NCBI RefSeq assembly: GCF_000364445.2
Contig: NZ_CP043538.1
Coordinates: forward strand, 5,165,447 to 5,229,446
Length of the DNA stretch: 64,000 nucleotides
Direction of reading: 5' to 3'
Source of the DNA: Methylobacterium mesophilicum SR1.6/6
GTDB lineage: Bacteria > Pseudomonadota > Alphaproteobacteria > Rhizobiales > Beijerinckiaceae
Both the position numbers and the translations under genes were made by a program. Shown here in pieces: positions 25,537 through 33,767 of the stretch (position 1 is the first letter of the stretch; every line of letters starts with the position of its first letter). The notes beneath the pieces are model-generated. The model was not told the origin of the DNA. It saw only the letters and a list, made by a program, of their open reading frames with translations, and searched no databases.

Positions 25537-25719
25537 GTGAGCGATCCGGAGCCTGACGAGCTGTTCCGTGCTCGTCTCCTGCGCGTCGTTGTCGACAACG
25601 ACCGGCATCTTGTAAGAATGGCCTACGGTGCGTTCCTCGATCACATCGGCCGGAAATACGGACGGTTCAGGACAGGCGTGCCTCTGAAGGGGCTGGACGT
25701 TCAGGGCAAGCGGATCTGA
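25537..25719 (+). CDS. Small protein, SDPEPD family copy 2 (tandem duplicate)
   Basis: 60 residues from a GTG at 25537 (VSDPEPDELFRARLLR). A diverged tandem copy of the preceding gene, less acidic, retaining GRKYGRFRTGVPLKG. The 37 bases before it (LTERLKLKGYRK in frame) resemble the C-terminus of the RHH protein at 25100, so the duplication took in the end of that gene too. Function unknown. Confidence 0.55.
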   Translation: MSDPEPDELFRARLLRVVVDNDRHLVRMAYGAFLDHIGRKYGRFRTGVPLKGLDVQGKRI

Positions 25720-25725
25720 CCGGGT

Positions 25726-26097
25726 GTGAAGAAACCCGACGGAGCTCGCCTCAACGCTCTGATTGAGAAGGCCGCCGCAGCCCGCGAACCCTCGCGCGAG
25801 CTGTTCGCCGATGTGTGGTTCGCCACGACCGGTAAGCCGCATGCCGACATCAAAGTGCGGTTCGCCCTGTTCATGGAGGCGAAGGCCTGGACCGACGCCG
25901 CGTTGATCATTGCTGCGCACGCTCTTCCAGAATGGGGTGTCGTGACGAGGACTGGCCCGGGACCGGGTGAGGCCAAGATGCAACCGCCGGGGGTGCGGAG
26001 TCGTCGCTACCAGGGCCTGGAGCCGATCCGGCATCCGGGAGGCGCCGCGCTAGCGGTCCTGCAGGCGATACTTCAGGCGAAGGTGGCGGGACACTGA
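25726..26097 (+). CDS. Hypothetical protein
   Basis: 123 residues from a GTG at 25726, four bases after the preceding stop, so likely co-transcribed with the RHH and SDPEPD genes. Helical, with SRELFADVWFATTGKPHADIK and AWTDAALIIAAHALP segments. No domain recognised. Last member of this four-gene plus-strand set. Confidence 0.55.
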   Translation: MKKPDGARLNALIEKAAAAREPSRELFADVWFATTGKPHADIKVRFALFMEAKAWTDAALIIAAHALPEWGVVTRTGPGPGEAKMQPPGVRSRRYQGLEPIRHPGGAALAVLQAILQAKVAGH

Positions 26098-26219
26098 AGC
26101 CGAAACCTTCAGACGGCAGTAACCAACTTGCCGGATGAGCGTTGGAGAGGTTCACTCAGCCATCTGGTACCGCCATGCAGCCGCAGCTTATCGCGTTCAG
26201 CGCTTGTTGCCCCGTCGAC

Positions 26220-26363
26220 ATGAGTGAGCCGACGCGGGACGAACTGGTGGCGATGGCGCGTCGCACGTTCGGTGACGCGGCCGCCCAGGAATTGGCCGAT
26301 CACCTCGCGGTATCGTCCGAAACCTACGGTGTCGGCGGCGATAGAACTAACGGCGAAGGATAG
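26220..26363 (+). CDS. Small hypothetical protein
   Basis: 47 residues from the ATG at 26220 (MSEPTRDELVAMAR). A short amphipathic helical protein; an earlier ATG at 26142 would add 26 residues of less typical composition. No family recognised. The next 200 bases to the tRNA carry only the regulator remnant at 26478. Confidence 0.4.
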   Translation: MSEPTRDELVAMARRTFGDAAAQELADHLAVSSETYGVGGDRTNGEG

Positions 26364-26477
26364 ACCTCCGAGCCGCGCCGCAGCCCTTCCAGCAGGACTG
26401 CGATGGCGGAGGCATCACGACCCGGCACTGATAGGGGTGCCGTCGGCAACTCTCTAGCGAGGCCACGGAAGCAGGCG

Positions 26478-26566
26478 GCCTGATCGGCGGCCGCGCAGAC
26501 CTCAGGGCCAAGCTCTAGGCCGCCCTCAAAGCCGCCGGCGTCATCTTCCTCGACGAGAACGGCGAA
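26478..26566 (+). pseudogene. Remnant of an XRE-type regulator C-terminus
   Basis: Read in frame this gives LRAKL, a TAG stop, then AALKAAGVIFLDENGE. That is the characteristic end of many alphaproteobacterial XRE-family regulators (usually ALEAAGVEFIDENG followed by GPGVRL). The stop codon and the loss of the rest show it is dead. It runs directly into the tRNA at 26567, so the tRNA lies where the gene end used to be. Confidence 0.55.
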
Positions 26567-26642
26567 AGGCCTGTAGCTAAATGGTTAGAGCCGACCGCTC
26601 ATAACGGTCTGGTTGCAGGTTCGAGTCCTGCCGGGCCCACCA
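26567..26642 (+). tRNA. tRNA with CAT anticodon (Met or lysidine-type Ile2)
   Basis: 76-nt cloverleaf including an encoded CCA. The anticodon stem GACCG/CGGTC encloses CTCATAA with CAT at 26600-26602; the T arm is GCAGG/CCTGC with loop TTCGAGT; the variable loop is 5 nt. The acceptor pairs AGGCCTG with CGGGCCC, leaving A1 opposite C72. A CAT anticodon can be initiator Met, elongator Met or Ile2; the sequence alone does not decide. It lies inside the island, so it is probably an element-borne tRNA. Confidence 0.85.
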
Positions 26643-26862
26643 GTTCAGCACCTCAGTCAGCTCAGGCCATCGGCCGCTTGCAACTGATCCTCTGCCGGAG
26701 CATTGTTCCTGCGTCGCGCGTGGCCGGTTCTTGCCCGTAGCACCCCAGAGCCAGAGCACCCATCGCCAACGAGGCACCGGGTCAACGCCAGCGGGTCAAA
26801 GCGAGCCGCGACATCTCTCTCCCTCTTTCGCGTCCGCGCGCCTCCACGGCGTGCGCTTCGCT

Positions 26863-27090
26863 ATGGATCTGGCCATGCGCAAACAGTCCCTCCGTGCCTT
26901 CGTTGAGATCGCTCCCGACTGCTTCGTTCCCTGTAAGAAGCTTGCCTTCGATGCCGAAGCGCTCGCTGGTGCCGCGAACATGCTCGAAGCCGATATCCGG
27001 AAGGCTATCGGGGGCATGGCGCCGTTGGTGGGCGAGGACACCATCTTGCGGATCTGCCGCGAGGTGATGGCTGAGGACCGGGGGCGGTGA
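26863..27090 (+). CDS. Hypothetical protein
   Basis: 75 residues from the ATG at 26863 (MDLAMRKQSLRAFVEIAPDCF); an ATG four codons later is also possible. Balanced composition: an N-terminal strand-helix region, then a helix (EALAGAANMLEADIRKAIGG). No family recognised. It lies alone between the tRNA and the convergent DUF2335-like gene. Confidence 0.5.
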   Translation: MDLAMRKQSLRAFVEIAPDCFVPCKKLAFDAEALAGAANMLEADIRKAIGGMAPLVGEDTILRICREVMAEDRGR

Positions 27091-27146
27091 GAGCCTGATC
27101 CGTTCGCGCGGACCATCGTGGGAGACCTGCTCGCGATGGCGTGAGA

Positions 27147-27794
27147 TCAGCCGGGTTTCGTCGGGGGCGTCGCCGCGGAAGGCGCTTCCGGTGGTACTAG
27201 TACGGCGGGCGGCGGCTGCGCCGAGGCGGTGGACCTGCCAATATACGCGTTGACGAAGAGGCCGATGAGACCGGTACCAAAAGTGGCTAGAACGCCGCCG
27301 GCCAAGCCATCATGGCCGGTGGCGGACAGATGCGCTACGTACCAAAGAACGCCGAACAGGCAGATGACGCCGGCGATCAGCCCGAGTACCTTATAGGTGA
27401 AGTCCATCCACTGCTGCCGCGACTCGGAGGCAATAGTCGCCGCTTGATCGGCTTCGCCCATTGCGATCACGCGCTCGCCTAAGCCTGGACGGGCCCGCTC
27501 GTATCCTGCAATCATCTCCTCGGGTGGAAAGCGGCCGATGTACTGCGTGTGAGTGGCAGTAACCGTCATCTGCGCGGCGAGCTGCGCAGCGACCGGTGCA
27601 GTCACAGGTTTCGCCTGTAAGGCAGACAAAACTTTCTCGGCGGCCTCAATGCGTCGATCCGGTTCGACGACACCCTCTAGTGCTGCTGCCGCATGCTCGA
27701 TCATACCACGCGGCAGCACGTCCAAGGCTGTCGAAGGCGGAGGCGCCGGATCCGGTGCGTCAGAGGGATCGTTTGGACCGCTGCTCACGCTCAA
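27147..27794 (-). CDS. DUF2335-like membrane protein
   Basis: 215 residues. A Pro-rich N-terminus (about 1-30) and helical soluble part (30-125) containing YERARPGLGERVIAMGEAD, which resembles the YE-x-x-x-PG-x(3)-R-I-x-x-MAE motif of DUF2335, then two transmembrane helices (about 132-155 and 163-185) and a Pro-rich tail. DUF2335 proteins are common in phages and islands; their role is unknown. The start overlaps the upstream gene by 35 bp, so a later start is possible. Confidence 0.7.
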   Translation of the reverse strand: MSVSSGPNDPSDAPDPAPPPSTALDVLPRGMIEHAAAALEGVVEPDRRIEAAEKVLSALQAKPVTAPVAAQLAAQMTVTATHTQYIGRFPPEEMIAGYERARPGLGERVIAMGEADQAATIASESRQQWMDFTYKVLGLIAGVICLFGVLWYVAHLSATGHDGLAGGVLATFGTGLIGLFVNAYIGRSTASAQPPPAVLVPPEAPSAATPPTKPG

Positions 27795-27987
27795 CCTGTT
27801 GCGCAGCTCGGTTCAGATGCCGTCCAACCGAGTCCCACGCACGACCTATTGTTTCGCCCGGCTGCAAGGCTCGGGGTCCCGGCAGGGGTTGAAGCAGCAG
27901 CAAGGGGCCCGAGAACCCCAGGGCAAAATTCTGGGCGAATGTGCGAGCTGAGACTTTGATGCGATATCCGTTCGCGAAGCGGCTCAT
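27760..27987 (-). CDS. Hypothetical basic protein upstream of the DUF2335-like gene
   Basis: 75 residues from the ATG at 27987 (MSRFANGYRIKVSARTFAQ). Basic, with a short hydrophobic patch (FSGPLLLLQPLP). No family recognised. It overlaps the DUF2335-like gene by 35 bp, so the two are likely co-expressed. Confidence 0.45.
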   Translation of the reverse strand: MSRFANGYRIKVSARTFAQNFALGFSGPLLLLQPLPGPRALQPGETIGRAWDSVGRHLNRAAQQVEREQRSKRSL

Positions 27988-28352
27988 CGTTTTCTCTCCA
28001 CGCACGCGGTGCAGCCAGATGCCTTCCGCGAAGACGCTTTTGAGTTGGGCAAAGCCCGACGGCTCGTTTTCTGTACCACCATGCTATCAATATGCCATCT
28101 CGTAACGCGTTCCGGTATGCGATGAAACGCACAGCGCTGTTACACGCGCGGTTAATGCGGATCGCAGTCGCGCCAGGCAAAACGCGCGCAGCGAAATTCG
28201 TAGCACCAATTCGGTTTTCCGTGAGCGCGCCGCTCGTCGTGCAGTTAATTGCACGCGCTAATCCGCCACGCACGGCGTGCTAAGCGGAGGCGCATTGGTG
28301 GAACGAATTTGGCGTGGGGGTACGCTGCGCGCGCCAGATCTAGCGCGCGGCT
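27988..28352. other. Intergenic region with GC-rich palindromes
   Basis: 365 bases between the tape-measure stop and the next small gene. No convincing frame. It holds several GCGCGC-rich stretches and a near-palindrome GTGCAGTTAATTGCAC (28239-28254). On the minus strand a CGCGCGC-8 nt-GCGCGCG hairpin near 28331-28352 directly follows the tape-measure gene and could be its terminator, though no T tract follows. Confidence 0.4.
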
Positions 28353-30722
28353 TTAATCCGCCTTCGCCATCTGCCGCCCATGGTTCTGGACGATGTCGCG
28401 GAACAGGTTCCCCGTGGCGGAGGTCGTGACCCGAGCGTCCGGCCCGGCCTTCTGCACGTTGACCGTCACGCTGCCGTTGTTCTCCACCTTGGGTCCGGCC
28501 ACGATGCCAGCCCTGCCGGCGGAGGCGTCGAGGCGGCCCTCGTTCCGGCTCATCTGAGCCTCGTAGGCTTTCCGGGCATTCTCCCGGGCTGCCCAAGCCT
28601 CGCCATCGGCTTTGCTGACATCTGGACGCGGGAGGCCGGATAGGCGGTTGGCCGGCATCTCAGGATCGGCACGCAGGGCATTGCGGACTGCACCGGAGCG
28701 CCGGTTGATGAACTTCGGCGCCTCGAACTCCTTCGTGATGGTGTTGGTGTCGCCCTCGAGGTTGCCCGAGCCGCCACCCATCAGGATGCTACGAGTTCGA
28801 GGATAGCGCCCCGACATGGCGCTGTGAGCCATCTCGCGCATCTGCCCCTCAGCGGAGTTGCGGGCGTAGCCGTTCTGCTCAAGCCAACGGACCATGTCGC
28901 TGCGCCGAGCGCCCCGATAGTTGCCCCAGCCGTGCGGGTCCCGCGCGCCGTAGATGCCGTAGCCGGTCCCGCCGTCGTGGACCTTGTTCGGGTCGAGGCC
29001 GGACTCCATCGTGGCCTGCCCGACAAGATGCGCGGCGGACTCCCGCAGCTTGTCCTCCGGCACACCTTCCCGCCGGAGCTGATCCATCGCGTAGCCCATC
29101 ATCTGGCTGGTGCGTGCCGCGCCCGCGGTCCCGCTGCCATCGCCACGAGGAGCCGAGCCGGCGCCGATCCCTTCCAGCCGCGGCGCACCGCTGCCGAGGC
29201 CGTTGAGGCGCCCACCGCCGCGGCCTGCATCTGGACCAGCAGGGCCGGCCTCGCCGCTGTAGCCTGGCCCTGAGCCGCCGCCCGGCAGGTTCGCGCCACG
29301 TCCGAGCCCAGGAAGCCGCCCGAAGCCGCCACCGCCCGTGAAGGCCGCCGACTGGATCCTGGCACCTGCGAACGGCCCGTCGCCCTCCGCAGAGCTTTTC
29401 TGAGCCTTGGCGTCGCCTTCGCTCTTCTGCCGGAGCGCCCGGATCTCCTCCGTCAGCTTCTCCATCTCTCGGCGCAGACGGTCGGCCTGCTCACGGGCGC
29501 GCTCGCTGGCGGTGCCGCTCTTCTCGGACGCTGCGAAGTTCTCCAACTGGCGTTTCACTTGGTCGAGGCGGTCCTGCTTGTTCAGCACCTCATCGCCGGG
29601 CAGCGGAGCGAGGCGCCGGGCGAGCGGGCCGGATCCACCATCGAGGTGCCGGAACGCTTCGACGTACTTGCCTTCATTGAAGGAGCGGATCGCCGCGGCA
29701 ATCTCCTTGATGTCGTTGGCCAGGGGCTGCACCAGCGCGGTGGTCGAGAGCAGCATCTCCTTCGCTGAGGCCCCGGCGCCCTTCCAATCGATGGCGTTCA
29801 GCTCGCGGGCGATGTCCTGCAGGCCGCCGCGCAGACCCTTCACGAAGTCGCCACGCTGATCCTTGGCTATGCCGTCGATCCACTGGGTGAACTCGGAGGC
29901 GAAGGGCAGCACCTCCTTGGCGATGGTGGTGCCGATCGTCTGCATGGAGGTGCGCAGGTCGGCGATGGCCTGCTCGAACTTCTCAGCCTGCAGGAGGGCC
30001 TTCGGATCGAGCGGGCCGAGCCGTTCCTTCGCCGCGTTCCACACGTCGCTGAGCTTGCCGAGGTGCCCGTCCGCCAGTCGGCCGAAGTCCGAGTTGCCGA
30101 ACAGGTGCTGGGCGAAGATCCCGCGCTCGACAGGGTTCTTGATCGTCTCCATGAAGGTGAGGCTCTTGCGGAGCTTCTCGCCCTCATCCGTCGTGCCGCG
30201 GATGTCCTGGGCGAAGTCCTGAAAGGCCTTCCGTCCGGCCGCATCCGTGCCCTGCCGGTTGATCCACTGGTAGGTGTCGCCGATCCCGCGGGCGAACTCG
30301 CGCATGTTCCCGGCGAAGGTCTTGGTGCCGGAGGCGACCGCATCCTGTTCCAGACCGAACTTGCGGGCCACGGCGCCGAAGGTCTGCAGCGTGCCGGCCG
30401 CCACGCCGGTCTCGCGCGAGAGCGCGCCCAGGCTCGACAGGTTGCTGGAGAGCTTGCTCAGCGACATTGCCACGCCGGCCACCGCCGCGCCCGCCGTCAG
30501 GCCCGTCACGCCGACCGTCGCCAACGCGGGGTTCAGCACCGTCGTCGCGGAGCGCGCGGTGGACTGGATTGCCGCCTCGGCCTTGCCCATACCCTTTGCC
30601 AGGGTCTCGCCGTGGCTGGCGCCCTGCCGGGAGACGTCGAGCAGCTGGCTGCGCAGCGATTTCAGCGGGCCGCTGAATTTATCAACGACCTCGGCCTGCA
30701 TCCGCAGGGTCTCATCGGCCAT
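28353..30722 (-). CDS. Phage tail tape-measure protein with tail lysozyme domain
   Basis: 789 residues. The N-terminal helical region (KFSGPLKSLRSQLLDV, then hydrophobic Ala/Gly/Val-rich segments around 75-110) is typical of short tape-measure proteins; a coiled coil covers about 385-440. A Gly/Pro-rich linker (about 455-530) leads to a phage tail lysozyme-type domain (about 540-680, Glu near 573 in QATMESGLDP). The C-terminal tail has VENNGSVTVNVQ. The protein sets tail length and helps penetrate the wall. It follows the baseplate hub gene by 30 bp. Broken relatives lie at 3035 and 4093. Confidence 0.85.
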   Translation of the reverse strand: MADETLRMQAEVVDKFSGPLKSLRSQLLDVSRQGASHGETLAKGMGKAEAAIQSTARSATTVLNPALATVGVTGLTAGAAVAGVAMSLSKLSSNLSSLGALSRETGVAAGTLQTFGAVARKFGLEQDAVASGTKTFAGNMREFARGIGDTYQWINRQGTDAAGRKAFQDFAQDIRGTTDEGEKLRKSLTFMETIKNPVERGIFAQHLFGNSDFGRLADGHLGKLSDVWNAAKERLGPLDPKALLQAEKFEQAIADLRTSMQTIGTTIAKEVLPFASEFTQWIDGIAKDQRGDFVKGLRGGLQDIARELNAIDWKGAGASAKEMLLSTTALVQPLANDIKEIAAAIRSFNEGKYVEAFRHLDGGSGPLARRLAPLPGDEVLNKQDRLDQVKRQLENFAASEKSGTASERAREQADRLRREMEKLTEEIRALRQKSEGDAKAQKSSAEGDGPFAGARIQSAAFTGGGGFGRLPGLGRGANLPGGGSGPGYSGEAGPAGPDAGRGGGRLNGLGSGAPRLEGIGAGSAPRGDGSGTAGAARTSQMMGYAMDQLRREGVPEDKLRESAAHLVGQATMESGLDPNKVHDGGTGYGIYGARDPHGWGNYRGARRSDMVRWLEQNGYARNSAEGQMREMAHSAMSGRYPRTRSILMGGGSGNLEGDTNTITKEFEAPKFINRRSGAVRNALRADPEMPANRLSGLPRPDVSKADGEAWAARENARKAYEAQMSRNEGRLDASAGRAGIVAGPKVENNGSVTVNVQKAGPDARVTTSATGNLFRDIVQNHGRQMAKAD

Positions 30723-30752
30723 GCCGGCCTCCTATGATCTGTGTGGGGGCGC

Positions 30753-31868
30753 TCAGGTGTAGAGCCCCGCTGGGGTACCGCCGGAGCCCTGAGCCCCGCC
30801 GGACTGGACCTGGCCGCCGCCGTTGAAGGCTTCCGGCAGGACGAGGTTGATGTCGGTGGTGGTGCCCTGTGGCCCCTGAGAAGATGTCACGGCCTGGATC
30901 GCCAGCTGCATGCGGTCCTTGGTGAACAACATCGGGCTGAAGACGCTGACCACGTCGCCGATGTGCTCAAGCCAAAGGCTGTTCTGATCCTTGAACCAGC
31001 CCTGGACCTTGATGTTCACGTTGATCTGGTTGGCGAGATTGAACCCGTTCTCGTGCTGGGCTCGCATCCGCATGTCGGCCTGGTCGCCCGGCATCTCCGC
31101 AATCAGGTGGTACGGCGCGTGCTCGGTCACGGCCGAGTTCTTCACCGTCGCGGTCACGTCCCGGGAGGCGTCACCGAAGGTCTGATCGTTGCCGGGCTGC
31201 TGGCCGATGGACTGGATCTCGGAATAGGCGTCGGCGTAGTCGAACACCGCGTTGGCCGCGAGGATGTTGCGGCCCTCCTCCAGCTCGGCGATTGAGCCCG
31301 ACTTAGACTTCAGCCGGTAGCCCACGATGTCGGAGCCCTGGCCCGGCAGCAGATAGATGTTCCGGAACCGGCACAGGCGCTCGATGAAGGTGAAGACGCT
31401 CTCGCCAGCCTGGACGTTGACCTTGGGGAACACCTTGTCGGCGTCGGTGGTGTCGCCCTTCAGGCTGAACTTGATGCCGTAGGGTTGCAGCACCGAGTTC
31501 GCGATCTGGCTGAGGCTGTAGCCTTTGAACTCGCCTCGCTTCTCGTGATCGACGACCGAACGGGCAATCACCTGCGAGCGTGTGGTGCCGGTGATCTGCA
31601 GGCCGTGCTCCTTGGCGTCGTAGGCCGGCTGCCGGCCAGTGATGCGGCCCTCGGCAACGGCCTGTCGCCCGCCGAGGTACACCTCGCACGGATCACCGAT
31701 CCCGAGCTTCATTGAGGCGAAGTCCGGGGCACTCTCGGCCGGGGCGGCTGCCGTGAATGCGAACTTCGGGAATAGCTCGACGCCGCTCCGGGTGACGGAT
31801 GCCGTCATCCAGTTCTTGTAGCGCTTCCCCTTCACGAGGATCTCGGCGACTTCCTGCGGCTTCGGCAT
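30753..31868 (-). CDS. Phage baseplate hub protein, Mu gpP (gp44) type
   Basis: 371 residues. Features of the Mu gpP/late control D family: an N-terminal VTRSGVELFPKFAFTA strand region, then GDPCEVYLGG, ITGRQPAYDAKEHGLQITGTTRS, and a central FTFIERLCRFRNIYLLPGQ with the hub fold, then the beta-rich C-terminal part (RMRAQHENG, WLEHIGDVVSVFSPML). This protein forms the tail hub beneath the tube. It starts one base after the stop of the 40-residue gene. No spike, tube or sheath gene is nearby. Confidence 0.8.
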   Translation of the reverse strand: MPKPQEVAEILVKGKRYKNWMTASVTRSGVELFPKFAFTAAAPAESAPDFASMKLGIGDPCEVYLGGRQAVAEGRITGRQPAYDAKEHGLQITGTTRSQVIARSVVDHEKRGEFKGYSLSQIANSVLQPYGIKFSLKGDTTDADKVFPKVNVQAGESVFTFIERLCRFRNIYLLPGQGSDIVGYRLKSKSGSIAELEEGRNILAANAVFDYADAYSEIQSIGQQPGNDQTFGDASRDVTATVKNSAVTEHAPYHLIAEMPGDQADMRMRAQHENGFNLANQINVNIKVQGWFKDQNSLWLEHIGDVVSVFSPMLFTKDRMQLAIQAVTSSQGPQGTTTDINLVLPEAFNGGGQVQSGGAQGSGGTPAGLYT

Positions 31869-31869
31869 G

Positions 31870-31992
31870 TCAGTCGGCCTTCACCCAGCGGGAACCGTTC
31901 CAGCGCAACCGCACGCCGAGCAGCTCGCGGATCTCGCCGAGGATTGGCGGGGCGTTGGTCGGGACGGGCGTTGGGGCTGGCTGATCGGTCAT
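31870..31992 (-). CDS. 40-residue protein between small terminase and baseplate hub
   Basis: Forty residues starting MTDQPAPTPVPTNAPPILGE and ending RLRWNGSRWVKAD. The ATG overlaps the small-terminase stop (ATGA) and its stop is one base before the hub start, so it is firmly embedded in the operon. Pro-rich N-terminus and a WNGSRW segment; no family recognised. It is too short for most gene finders. Confidence 0.65.
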   Translation of the reverse strand: MTDQPAPTPVPTNAPPILGEIRELLGVRLRWNGSRWVKAD

Positions 31993-32525
31993 GCCGCTTC
32001 TTCAGTCGTGCCCTTGCCGGACAGGGCCCGCACCTCATGCTCGACGACCAACTCCTGCAGGATGGCGACAACCTCATCGTAGAGGATGGCCCGGATGGGT
32101 TCCGCTTCCGGCCGCATCACCAGCCGCGGGGCTACCCGGGAGGGCAGGCCGAGCATCTTGTTTCGGACCCGGGTTGAGCTGCGGGTAACGATCGCAACGG
32201 CATCATCAATCAGCACCACGTTGCCGAATGCGATGTCGTTCTTGATCTCGGCCGAGATGGCGAGCGCCCGATCCTTCCGAGCCCGCTCCTGCGCCGGGTC
32301 GAGGTTGCCGGGCGCGATCTCCGGCGTGGCCCGCAAATGGGCAAGGTAGGCGCGCACCACCGGGATCAGCGGATAGCGTCCGCGCTCCTCCTTCGGCAGT
32401 ACGTCCTCGGCCACGAGCTGCTGAACACGACGCGGCGTCACGTCGAGCACGTGCGCGATCGTGGAAACCGGCACCATCAGTGCGGCGTCGGCGGCGGCAT
32501 CAAGGCTGGCGGATTTCGCTTTCAA
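31989..32525 (-). CDS. Phage terminase small subunit-like protein, Nu1 type
   Basis: 178 residues. The N-terminal winged-helix region (about 15-65: VPVSTIAHVLDVTPRRVQQL, then GRYPLIPVVRAYLAHLR) matches Nu1/TerS DNA-recognition domains; a charged helical part (LDPAQERARKDRALAISAEIKN) and C-terminal region follow. Such proteins recognise packaging sites on phage DNA. No large terminase is encoded in the window. First gene of the operon running through the hub and tape-measure genes. Confidence 0.75.
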   Translation of the reverse strand: MKAKSASLDAAADAALMVPVSTIAHVLDVTPRRVQQLVAEDVLPKEERGRYPLIPVVRAYLAHLRATPEIAPGNLDPAQERARKDRALAISAEIKNDIAFGNVVLIDDAVAIVTRSSTRVRNKMLGLPSRVAPRLVMRPEAEPIRAILYDEVVAILQELVVEHEVRALSGKGTTEEAA

Positions 32526-32788
32526 CGGCCGGTTTCCTCGAAGCTACGGTGACAAATTTGATTTGAGATGACGAAGCGAAACGCGCTGTAAAATTTGACA
32601 CCTGCGGAGAAGCTTTGCTCGGGCGGACCCTCACCTCTGGGGGTGGTCTGGAAGGACCCCGGAACTCGCTCTGACCGGACACCCTCCGTGCGGAGATCCC
32701 CGTTGGGTCCTACCTGCTCATCGGCCTCAGGGCGCTGCAGGGGCGTGTGTGCTATACTGTCCAGACCGACGAACCGATGGAGGTTCTG

Positions 32789-33082
32789 ATGGACGTGAAG
32801 CAGTCGACTGAGCTTGCGGTCCTCGTCATTTCGGTGATCGCGATAATCGCTAGCTTCTTCAACATGCTGACCCGAGAGCGTCGCGTGAAGGTTGGTTACA
32901 TCTACAACGGCAGCGGTAGTGGCGGAGGCGGGAGCTACGGCGGCTCGAGCCCCTCGACGGACAACAGTTCGTCGTCCGGCGGCCATGGTGGTCACGGCTG
33001 CTCGCACGGCGGCTCCTCCAGCGACGGCGGAAGCTGTGGTGGTGGAGACGGCGGTGGCGGCGGCGGTGGTGGAGGCGACTGA
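32789..33082 (+). CDS. Membrane-anchored Gly/Ser/His/Cys-rich protein
   Basis: 97 residues from the ATG at 32789, preceded by GGAGG at a spacing of 6. One transmembrane helix (about 8-27), a short basic region, then a roughly 55-residue tail almost entirely Gly, Ser, His, Asp and Cys, with GGHGGHGCSHGG in the middle and a final run of Gly. No family known to me. The His/Cys content suggests metal binding, but this is inference. It is divergent from the small-terminase operon. Confidence 0.6.
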   Translation: MDVKQSTELAVLVISVIAIIASFFNMLTRERRVKVGYIYNGSGSGGGGSYGGSSPSTDNSSSSGGHGGHGCSHGGSSSDGGSCGGGDGGGGGGGGGD

Positions 33083-33090
33083 CACGGTCG

Positions 33091-33273
33091 TCAGCCTCGC
33101 CGGAACGCAGTGCCGTTGGCCTGAGCGTCCTCGGCGGACTCGTGCAAGGTGCCGGGCTTGATGACAGCCCGCTCGGTGTTGCCGATGCCGTGAGCGTCAC
33201 CGTGATCGACAGGCGTGGTCTCAATAACCGGCACGTCGGGCTTCACGGTGGTGTCGGGCTTTGTGCTGGCCAT
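33091..33273 (-). CDS. Hypothetical polar protein
   Basis: 60 residues from the ATG at 33273 (MASTKPDTTVKPDVPVIETT), preceded by GGAGAG. Polar, with Thr/Pro repeats at the N-terminus and no hydrophobic core, so probably disordered. The frame stays open upstream to 33495 but with atypical composition. No family recognised. Confidence 0.45.
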   Translation of the reverse strand: MASTKPDTTVKPDVPVIETTPVDHGDAHGIGNTERAVIKPGTLHESAEDAQANGTAFRRG

Positions 33274-33500
33274 GAGGCTCTCCGGACTGTCGGGTGAGGA
33301 GACCGCAGCGGGGTGACCCCCTCCGCCGCGATCTCCGTTGGTCCCTGCTTGGTCAGGGAGTGCAGCCTCGCCGGCCTTTGGATCCCCGGTCCCATGGCCA
33401 TGGTCATTCGGGGACAGGCTGGCTTTCCGCTGTTGGGCTGACTGCATCGCCCTCAATGGCGCGGGGAGAAGGCCCGTAGGCTTGGACCCGCGCAATTCCT

Positions 33501-33767
33501 TCAGCCGGTACGCTTCCAGCGGCTGCCGTCAGCCGCGTAGCGCTCCTGGCCAACCTGATAGGCGGTGCCGGGAACGTGCAGATCGCGCCGGCTCTGCTCA
33601 ACGGCCGTGCGGGTCTGCGTGCCCTTGGCCTCGTCCTGGCGGTTCTGAGCCGACCAAGCGGCCATGCGCTCCGCCTGAGTGGGCTTGCGCTCGGGAGCGG
33701 TCGGCTCGGGCTTGCGGAACAGACGACGCGCCCAGGCGGCGCCTTCCTCGATCTCAGCGCGGGTCAT
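33501..33767 (-). CDS. Hypothetical protein, phage-type
   Basis: 88 residues from the ATG at 33767 (MTRAEIEEGAAWARRLFRKP). A helical N-terminus, a charged middle (QAERMAAWSAQNRQDEAKG) and a C-terminal segment with VGQERYAADGSRWKRTG. It overlaps the end of the upstream gene by 14 bp, consistent with an operon with the RHH regulator. Family not recognised. Confidence 0.5.
   Translation of the reverse strand: MTRAEIEEGAAWARRLFRKPEPTAPERKPTQAERMAAWSAQNRQDEAKGTQTRTAVEQSRRDLHVPGTAYQVGQERYAADGSRWKRTG

Noticed and set aside
26577..26777. Minus-strand frame over the tRNA containing QDSNLQPDRYERSALT
   Set aside because: This is the well-known false protein read from the antisense of a tRNA with a CAT anticodon; the region is the tRNA.
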